A stretch of 64,000 nt of DNA from Rickettsiaceae bacterium H1 (GTDB lineage Bacteria > Pseudomonadota > Alphaproteobacteria > Rickettsiales > Anaplasmataceae): contig JACDQH010000004.1 of assembly GCA_018101195.1 (NCBI GenBank), positions 1 to 64,000 on the forward strand. The letters are read 5' to 3'. Shown here piece after piece: positions 57,940 through 64,000 of the stretch. Positions within the stretch are counted from its first letter, which is position 1, and each line of letters starts with the position of its first letter. The translations under genes were made by a program, and so were the position numbers. The notes below the pieces were generated by a model that saw only the letters and a list, made by a program, of their open reading frames with translations, was not told the DNA's origin and did no database searches.

Positions 57940-59120
57940 GATATAGACATACGTTCGAATAATCCGCCATACTATACATGAAAAACACATGAAAATGTTT
58001 CAATATTTAGTTGAACAAGGAGCTCAATTAAAACAAAATGATCATAATTCGCTTTTATCATCTGCAGTAAATAATAGAGATTTGAACATAGTAAAATTTC
58101 AGTTGAAGAAAAAAACACATAGCAAGTCGCTCTTTTATGTGTAAAAGTTGTCCTCCTAATTATAGTTATTATAAAATGCCCACAATTTTACACTCTCAGT
58201 ATAGAGAAAGGATATTCAGAAATAATCGAATATTTAATACAATAAAGAAGCAAGTTTAGATAAAGAGCTTAATTTGTTAAAACATGCGGCAGAAAGCAAC
58301 GATCTCGATATAGTTAAAATTTTATTCAAAACCAAAACATTGTGTGTAAATGCACAGTTTCTTTTTGACAGAATGCTTTTACATTCGACAGTAAAACAAG
58401 AAAATTTAGAAATAGTAAGATATTTGGCCAAAAATAAAGCTGATATTATGGCACAAAGTGAATCCAATCAGACCCTTTTAGCACAAAGCTCAAGATAGTG
58501 TTGAAATTGTAAAGTGTTTACTTCAATCCAAGACTGATATTTTCAACAAAGCAAGCCTCTTTTACACTACAAAGTTATTAATTGACAATGGAGCAAATGT
58601 TGATGCAAAAAATAGTTTAGATCAAACTCTTTTAGGTGGTGCAAAAGAAAAAAATCACGAAGGAGAATTCAATTACTACAAGCAGCAGAGCAGGAAAAAG
58701 CAAAAGAAGAAGAAACAATAAGAACAGAAAACGGAAAAAAGTAATAAAAGAAGTTGAAAAAGATTAGCAAAACAAACCACCTATTGGAATAGCAGAAGAA
58801 AATAATAACACATTGAAGAATGGTAGCAACAGCAATAAGTACGTCACGAAATAAAACAGGTCAAATAATAACAACAATGAGAAATAGAACAATAAAACAA
58901 AACATTTATTCGCTTTTGCTTGTGGTGCAATTGCTACCAGTGTGTGTTATCACCAGAATCACTTTGAGATTATAAAAACAACCAATATCGTAGCTTTACT
59001 TTAATTGTTTCTCTTTTTCACAATCTCACTGTTTATCGTTGCTGGTATCGGTGCGACAATCCATGTTTCCGCAACTAAAATTGAATTTGCTAATGTTGAA
59101 AATTATTTGCTAATCCTCTT
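57940..59120 (+). pseudogene. Decayed ankyrin gene, C-terminal repeats and membrane tail
   Basis: Fragments of ankyrin repeats continue: KMFQYLVEQGAQL near 57990, a 74-codon open piece at 58274-58498 with LLKHAAESNDLDIVKILF and LEIVRYLAKNKADI, and LLIDNGANVDAKN near 58580. A Lys/Glu-rich linker (58680-58750) and hydrophobic coding ending ATKIEFANVENY (near 59080) follow. The last part parallels GTKIEFASVKRL at the end of the intact protein at 38338-39732. Frames are broken throughout. Confidence 0.65.
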
Positions 59121-59136
59121 GGCATGGTGAAACAGT

Positions 59137-59742
59137 TTAAAAATCAGTCTGATTTTTTATAAATCTACTTCCCAGAATATTGACGGGCACATTCATCAAA
59201 TTTTTCGGTAAATTATTTTTATTATAAGTCTTAATATCAATCTCTAGCAAAGAAATAAATTTACAAAGAAGTTTTTGCTTTGCCAAGCCATTACTCCTAT
59301 CTATTAACGCCGCCTCTGCAAGAATCTCACACTTAAAATTATTTATTAATGCTATTACCTCCAATGAAGATTTGGCCGTTGTTACTACGTCTTCTATTAT
59401 CAAAACTTTATCATCCGAATTAATGGCAAAATCACGACGAAATACGAACTTTCCTTCCACCCTCTCACAGAAAATTGCTTTACATCCCAATTGCCCAGCA
59501 ACTTCATATCCTAAAGTTACTCCACCCATTGCGGGTGATACTACTAAATTCACTTGACTTTTTATTTGTAACGGAATTTTTTCAATCAAACATTGAACAA
59601 TAAATTTTGCTTTTTGCGGATTTTTCAGTAATTGAGCACATTGCACGTATCGATCGCTATGCAAACCAGAAGATAAAATAAAATGGCCTTTCTTTATAGC
59701 ACCGCAGGACTCGAACTCTTCGATTATTTTTTTTTCTTTCAT
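59137..59742 (-). CDS. pyrE: Orotate phosphoribosyltransferase
   Basis: PyrE joins orotate to PRPP in pyrimidine synthesis. The 201-residue protein has FILSSGLHSDRYVQCAQL, SPAMGGVTLGYEVA and the PRPP-binding KVLIIEDVVTTAKSS (usually DDVITTGxS; Ala replaces Gly here). The length is normal. It fits with carA and pyrH in this window. Confidence 0.94.
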   Translation of the reverse strand: MKEKKIIEEFESCGAIKKGHFILSSGLHSDRYVQCAQLLKNPQKAKFIVQCLIEKIPLQIKSQVNLVVSPAMGGVTLGYEVAGQLGCKAIFCERVEGKFVFRRDFAINSDDKVLIIEDVVTTAKSSLEVIALINNFKCEILAEAALIDRSNGLAKQKLLCKFISLLEIDIKTYNKNNLPKNLMNVPVNILGSRFIKNQTDF

Positions 59743-59820
59743 ATTCTAAAAAAACTTAGTTCAAATGGTATAATAGGTTAAATACAGTGTAAAATGTAAC
59801 ATAAAACATCGGAGAAAATA

Positions 59821-60702
59821 ATGTTGACGCAAAATAAAGAAAAATGCGCTATAATAGCAATAATAGGACCAACTAACGCTGGAAAATCAAGTTTGATAAA
59901 CTGCTTGATCGGTAAAAAAATATCAATCGTAACACATAAAGTACAAACAACTCGTTCCATAATCCGAGGTATTGTCAATCATAATAACTCACAACTAATT
60001 TTCATCGATACTCCCGGGATTTTTATACCAAAAAGAAATTTAGAAAAAATAATGAACAAAACGGCACGAAAATCGTTTTCCGGTAACGATATTACAATGT
60101 TAATGTTAGATGCCAATAAAGGAATTACTCAAAATGTAAAAAATATAGCAGATAGAATCTCTTCACCTACAATTGCAGTATTAAATAAAATAGATTTAGT
60201 AAAAAAGCCGAAATTATTAAGTTTATCCGCTCAATTAAATTCTTTATTTCCCTTCGATAAAACCTTTATGATCTCGGCATTAAAAAACGACGGGGTAAAC
60301 GATTTAAAAGATTTTCTCGCAAAAATATCCCCGGAATGCCCTTGGATGTATTCTGAAAACAAAATTACAGATGCTCCCCAAAAATTCATTTTATCGGAAA
60401 TCACAAGAGAAAAATTATTTTTTCGTATACATCAAGAATTACCTTATCAATCGATAGTTGAAACTGAAATGGTAAAAGAAGATAGTAATGAAATTGTAAT
60501 TTATCAAATTATTTACGTTATCTCAGAAAATCACAAACGTATTATCAACGGTAAAAATAAATTAACTTTAGCGTCTATAACTAAAGAAGCGTCTGATGAA
60601 ATGGAAAAAGAATTAAAGAAAAAAGTATTACTAAACCTATTTGTTAAAATAAAAAAAGAATGGGTAAGCAATGAAAAAATAGTATCTAATATGGGATATT
60701 GA
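59821..60702 (+). CDS. era: GTPase Era
   Basis: Era binds 16S rRNA and helps 30S assembly. The 293-residue protein has G1 GPTNAGKSS, the switch region VTHKVQTTRSIIRGI, G3 DTPG, G4 NKID and a C-terminal KH domain (ILSEITREKLFFRIHQELPY, with KINGKNKLTLASI-type region). The length matches. tRNA-Asp follows 57 bases downstream. Confidence 0.96.
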   Translation: MLTQNKEKCAIIAIIGPTNAGKSSLINCLIGKKISIVTHKVQTTRSIIRGIVNHNNSQLIFIDTPGIFIPKRNLEKIMNKTARKSFSGNDITMLMLDANKGITQNVKNIADRISSPTIAVLNKIDLVKKPKLLSLSAQLNSLFPFDKTFMISALKNDGVNDLKDFLAKISPECPWMYSENKITDAPQKFILSEITREKLFFRIHQELPYQSIVETEMVKEDSNEIVIYQIIYVISENHKRIINGKNKLTLASITKEASDEMEKELKKKVLLNLFVKIKKEWVSNEKIVSNMGY

Positions 60703-60759
60703 TAAAGAAAATACGGTATGTTAAACTATTTTTTGAATAGAGAAAAATAAAAAATAAGG

Positions 60760-60836
60760 GGGGGTGTAGCTCAGTTGGTTAGAGCGCTGGCCTGTCACGC
60801 CTGAGGTCGCGAGTTCAAGTCTCGTCACTCCCGCCA
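60760..60836 (+). tRNA. tRNA-Asp (anticodon GTC)
   Basis: The 77-base cloverleaf has acceptor GGGGGTG/CACTCCC with one G-T pair, D arm GCTC/GAGC, anticodon GTC at 60794-60796, T arm with TTCAAGT loop, discriminator G and an encoded CCA. The anticodon stem CTGGC/GCCTG contains a T-T mismatch at positions 28-42. Otherwise it is a normal tRNA-Asp. Confidence 0.95.
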
Positions 60837-60851
60837 TTAAGAAAAAGTACT

Positions 60852-61487
60852 ATGACAACAGAAAAAAGCATAAATCCTATTTTTTTACAACCCTTTTTCG
60901 GTTTTCCCTCCAACAATAATAAAGTGTTGCAAATATTATACCCTTTATTCTCCGTGTTACTAATCGCTTACACAGCAAGAAAACTTTTAGACAAAGAAAA
61001 AGTAAGAAAATATATAGGGCCAATTGCACAAAAAATAAGTTTGGCAATAACAAAACTTCATAAAACCACTTTTATAATTGTAAATACTATTTTTATTATC
61101 ACTCCTTTTGTATTAACTGGTTTGTTTTTCACTTCGTTATTCCGCACAATATGTAACCAAAAAAATTTCGAAGATAAATGGGAAAATACTTCAAAATATT
61201 CTAAAGTAAACGATTTTCTTTACTTCTTAGGTGCAGGGCTCACTATGCTCTCGATTTTTACCCCTTTTTATTCTTTAATTGTTAATGTTCAAACACCCGA
61301 TCTCACAATATCCGGTGAAAAATTTACTTTTACTGATGTAACCCTATGCGTTTCCGCATCATTACTGGCACTTGCGCTTATTATGTCATTAATAAGTATG
61401 GTAGCCCCTAGCCTAACCGAACCTTCTTCATATATAGAAGAAAGCAAAACCGAGTCAAAAGATCAAAAAATCACAAAAAAAGAATAA
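60852..61487 (+). CDS. Hypothetical membrane protein with four hydrophobic segments
   Basis: The family is not recognised. The 211-residue product has hydrophobic segments at about 27-43, 72-95, 122-145 and 163-186 and a charged Lys/Glu/Ser tail (EESKTESKDQKITKKE). There is no cleavable signal peptide. It begins 16 bases after tRNA-Asp and may be read from the same transcript. The plain helical-hairpin layout gives no functional clue. Confidence 0.65.
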   Translation: MTTEKSINPIFLQPFFGFPSNNNKVLQILYPLFSVLLIAYTARKLLDKEKVRKYIGPIAQKISLAITKLHKTTFIIVNTIFIITPFVLTGLFFTSLFRTICNQKNFEDKWENTSKYSKVNDFLYFLGAGLTMLSIFTPFYSLIVNVQTPDLTISGEKFTFTDVTLCVSASLLALALIMSLISMVAPSLTEPSSYIEESKTESKDQKITKKE

Positions 61488-61655
61488 CAGTTAACAACAT
61501 TTTTCCTTCCATTATTTTATCTGGGATGCTATTTCTATCCTTGTTTTTAAGAGCAAGGAAAAATTCTTAATCTCCTTTTCTTTAAAAAAGACTACAAATA
61601 AAGCCATATAAATTGCGCTAAGCAAGACTTTCTATTTACTTTTTAAAAATTAATT

Positions 61656-61892
61656 ATGATCAAGAACATTGAATCTTTATGGAGAGCTGTGATTTTACAA
61701 GCAGTAATCGATGCAAAAAATAACTATAAACGAAAAGAGTATCAATTAGAAAAAGAAAAAGCCAGATCCTGGCTACTTAACCTAAACAACGATTTCATCA
61801 GCGTTTGCATCATGGCAGGTTGTGATCCCCGTTATGTTCAAGCAAAAGCAAAAAACGTTTTGGACAATCACAAAGCAAAACAACAAAGTTAA
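61656..61892 (+). CDS. Small conserved-looking hypothetical protein
   Basis: The 78-residue, hydrophilic protein has SLWRAVILQAVIDAKNN followed by a basic helix, ARSWLLNLNNDFISVCIMAG and CDPRYVQAKA. The pattern 'WRAV-QA-D ... A-WL ... DF--VC--AG-DP--V' looks like a small conserved alphaproteobacterial family, often seen in phage-related contexts as far as I recall, but I cannot name it with certainty. There is no signal or membrane segment. It is not visibly linked to neighbours. Confidence 0.65.
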   Translation: MIKNIESLWRAVILQAVIDAKNNYKRKEYQLEKEKARSWLLNLNNDFISVCIMAGCDPRYVQAKAKNVLDNHKAKQQS

Positions 61893-62017
61893 CCTTATTG
61901 GAAAAATTCTGTAAACTGTTATCGGCATTGCAATTTTTCTTGTGCTATTTCCTTTAAAAATGAATGCTGCTAAATAAAGCTTTAAAACCAGAATTCAGTT
62001 TAAAACTTGCTTTATTT

Positions 62018-63050
62018 TCATTCCCATAGCATAGCATTTACGTTAAAAATTTTACCGAGAATACTATTAGCTATTCTCTCTTGATATTCGGTATAATGTT
62101 GCAACGAAATAATCACCATATCTCCTCCCTTTAACCCTTTATCGAATTTAACACCTATAAGAGTAGTTTGAGTATTAGGCAGGCCTTTGCATAACAACTT
62201 CACCATTATCATTTTTTATAGTAATCTTAGGGTTATCTATCACATCAATGTTGTTGTTTATCAATTAACTTGTTCTGTTCATCCCTTTTTTCGCAATTTC
62301 TCTCATAATATCGGCTTCTGTCAGTCATGTTATTTGATATTTTTTTTAGAAATCTTGTTTACAATCTCAGCATGCACTTTTCCAATCTCTTTTCCATTTT
62401 CAGGATTTAGGTTTACCTCTTTAAACACCTAATCAATCATGTTTTGTAATTCTTTTTTAGCTGTTTTTCATTATCAGATTTTGTTTTTTCTTTAATACGG
62501 CTTAAAAATAAATCAAAAATCACATTTTCTCCTTTCTATTCCCTCATGAATCTAAAGCCATAAATCACGTGCTCCGGTTGTTAAAATGATCCTTGTCGGT
62601 TTTACTTTTTCCTCTTCGATAATCTGAATTATAAAATACATTCTCATTTCTACTACAGTTTGTTCTACACCCAATATTATCAGTGACTCTACATCAAGTT
62701 TTTAGGAATTAGCTTGTCTAAAAAACCTAATTCTTCAAAGCTTTTCATTATAATTTTTCCATGCTTACTTAAATTAGTTACGATCAATTGTCTTTTTGAC
62801 ATTCAGATAATCCCAGTTTTAATTTTTTATATTGGATTTACCCTTAAATCATTTAACCACTCTAAAGCTTAAGCAGAAGACTTAAACGTTTTCACTTTAT
62901 CAACTCCCAATTACTTTCTTCTAGATTAATAAATTGATTGATTTCTATTTTATTTGAATCAATAAATTTACTTATTACCTGGTCTTTTAAGTTTTAATTG
63001 GTGACTTCCATACTAACCAAGAGCAGTTAATGCTTCCGACAAACTCATTA
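62018..63050 (-). pseudogene. Relic of one or more minus-strand genes, unrecognised
   Basis: The 61893-63134 gap holds no intact gene. Minus-strand frames show coding-like pieces with starts and ribosome binding sites but early stops: MSLSEALTALG near 63045, MSKRQLIVTNLSKHGK near 62800 (about 40 codons), a stretch ending LTTGARDLWL near 62575, VIFDLFLSRIKEK after AAAGGAGAAA near 62525, and a 64-codon frame at 62018-62212. They suggest a decayed cluster of short genes. I cannot assign a family. Confidence 0.45.
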
Positions 63051-63134
63051 TTATTCTCCGCTTACCTCTTCTTATAACAATAAATTAAAATAGGATAAAA
63101 GAAAAAAACTCTCAGATTATGTCTAACCGAAATT

Positions 63135-63692
63135 TTAGCTCTCTAAAATTTCTTGCGTTTTACTTTCCAACATTTTCTCAATATTATTTTCCATATCGTT
63201 AGTTATTTTTTGCATATCGTTAAGCGCTCTATGCAAATCATCTTCGGAAATCTCTTTTTCTTTATTTAAATTTTTCAAATTTGCAATGGCATCCCGTCTA
63301 ATATTACGTATCGCAACTTTAGCCCGCTCTGAATAACCGTTTGCTACTTTAATTAATTCCTTTCTTCTTTCTTCACTAAGATCCGGTAATGGAATTTTTA
63401 TAGTAGAACCCTCTAAAATAGGATTAAGACCGAGATTGGAATTGGCAATAGCCTTATTTACGATATTGGCATTATTAACGTCCCAAACACTTACTGATAA
63501 CATTTTATTCCCCGAGATGCTTACGGTAGCAACTTGATTTAACCTTATGTTATTGTTGTATACGTTAACTACAACCCCATCTAAAATTGAAGGATTGGGC
63601 TTACCAGTACGTAAACCGCTCAAATCGCTTTTTAACGTTTTATAAGTTGCATTCATTTTCGATAATGCACCGTCGCTAATCCCTTTTAACAT
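63135..63692 (-). CDS. frr: Ribosome recycling factor
   Basis: RRF splits post-termination ribosomes with EF-G. The 185-residue protein has [44 protein letters not shown] and [20 protein letters not shown], all characteristic. Its ATG lies just inside the end of pyrH, overlapping it by 7 bases. This is the standard pyrH-frr pair. Confidence 0.97.
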   Translation of the reverse strand: MLKGISDGALSKMNATYKTLKSDLSGLRTGKPNPSILDGVVVNVYNNNIRLNQVATVSISGNKMLSVSVWDVNNANIVNKAIANSNLGLNPILEGSTIKIPLPDLSEERRKELIKVANGYSERAKVAIRNIRRDAIANLKNLNKEKEISEDDLHRALNDMQKITNDMENNIEKMLESKTQEILES

Positions 63693-64000
63693 ACTTCGCT
63701 CATAATCATCGTATATTTCCCCTTACCGGTTACGATAGAAGATAATCCTTTTCGGTGATGTAAATTAAAAACTATTATAGGCATTTTATTATCACGTGCA
63801 AGCGATATGGCAGCAGAATCCATTACTTTTAAATTTTGTGAAAGCACATCCATATAAGAAAGACTATCATATCTGACTGCATCGCTACTTGAATTAGGGT
63901 CGGCAGAATAAACTCCGTCAACTTGAGTACCCTTCAAAATTGCATCACAATTCATTTCGATTGCTCGTAAAACCGCTGCCGTATCCGTAGTGAAAAAAGG
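63686..64000 (-). CDS. pyrH: Uridylate kinase, C-terminal part
   Basis: The frame is open from the window end to TAA at 63688-63686 and gives the last 104 residues or so. [35 protein letters not shown] is the signature of UMP kinase, which makes UDP from UMP. The C-terminus ([20 protein letters not shown]) is typical. The 5' part lies beyond the window. Confidence 0.95.
   Translation of the reverse strand, partial: PFFTTDTAAVLRAIEMNCDAILKGTQVDGVYSADPNSSSDAVRYDSLSYMDVLSQNLKVMDSAAISLARDNKMPIIVFNLHHRKGLSSIVTGKGKYTMIMSEVC

Noticed and set aside
61530-61570. TCCTTG...CAAGGA hairpin after the membrane protein gene
   Set aside because: The stem is only six pairs with a ten-base loop and no T-run follows, so it is not supported as a terminator.

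Overview
The window is a strongly AT-rich stretch of a bacterial chromosome with tightly packed housekeeping genes. It also holds ankyrin genes, orphan proteins with membrane tails and visible gene decay. The gene set points to an obligate intracellular alphaproteobacterium of the order Rickettsiales. The 23S-5S rRNA pair is not preceded by 16S, there is a lone gene-transfer-agent-type tail protein, ankyrin genes are numerous, and ileS is of the long type. Two flagellar genes (fliI, flgH) and several folate genes (folB, folC, folE, a folA-like gene) suggest a lineage that kept flagellar and folate genes, as described for Midichloria-like bacteria, rather than Rickettsia itself. This placement is inference from content; no 16S gene is present.

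Layout. 1-3.6 kb: a tandem array of ankyrin genes with near-identical membrane tails. Each is preceded by a copy of the ileS promoter and first codons, and the array ends in two decayed, convergent copies next to ileS. 3.6-10.3 kb: ileS, lepA, an orphan gene and ubiG. 10.3-12.7 kb: recA and a large internally duplicated orphan gene related to the one before ubiG. 12.8-20.4 kb: carA-folB converging on rplY-pth, then glyS, a pdhC-dut-thiF/moeB overlapping cluster and trxA. 20.5-25.5 kb: fliI, pdxH, a small membrane protein, gyrA. 25.6-28.6 kb: 5S and 23S rRNA on the minus strand. 28.8-37.6 kb: a long minus-strand run with rpsU, an orphan haem-copper oxidase-like subunit, an S10 carboxypeptidase, glpX, a DUF2163 tail protein, folC, mlaC, mlaA, flgH and coaD. 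37.7-43.5 kb: elbB, an intact ankyrin gene, the rpsP-rimM-trmD-rplS operon, a hypothetical and a frameshifted rsmE. 43.6-54.5 kb: a TPR protein with a broken 5' end, a D-Ala-D-Ala carboxypeptidase-like protein, folE-folA, ybaB-dnaX, two orphan proteins with matching N-termini, rnc, gpsA and bcp. 54.7-64 kb: sucC-sucD, 2.3 kb of decayed ankyrin gene, pyrE, era, tRNA-Asp, two hypotheticals, a 1.1-kb relic, frr and the 3' part of pyrH.

The core genes serve translation (ileS, lepA, glyS, rplY, pth, rpsP, rimM, trmD, rplS, rpsU, frr, era, rnc), DNA maintenance (recA, gyrA, dnaX, ybaB, dut), pyruvate and TCA metabolism (pdhC, sucCD), nucleotides (carA, pyrE, pyrH) and the envelope (mlaA, mlaC, gpsA). 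The best candidates for something new are the two related orphan genes at 8756-9580 and 11409-12689. They share a repeated FPKYF-type domain. Their tails carry basic motifs like nuclear localisation signals, and one carries repeated PLDL/PLDLS motifs like those that bind the eukaryotic co-repressor CtBP. They look like candidate host-nucleus effectors. The ankyrin-ileS leader array is the clearest unusual DNA structure.
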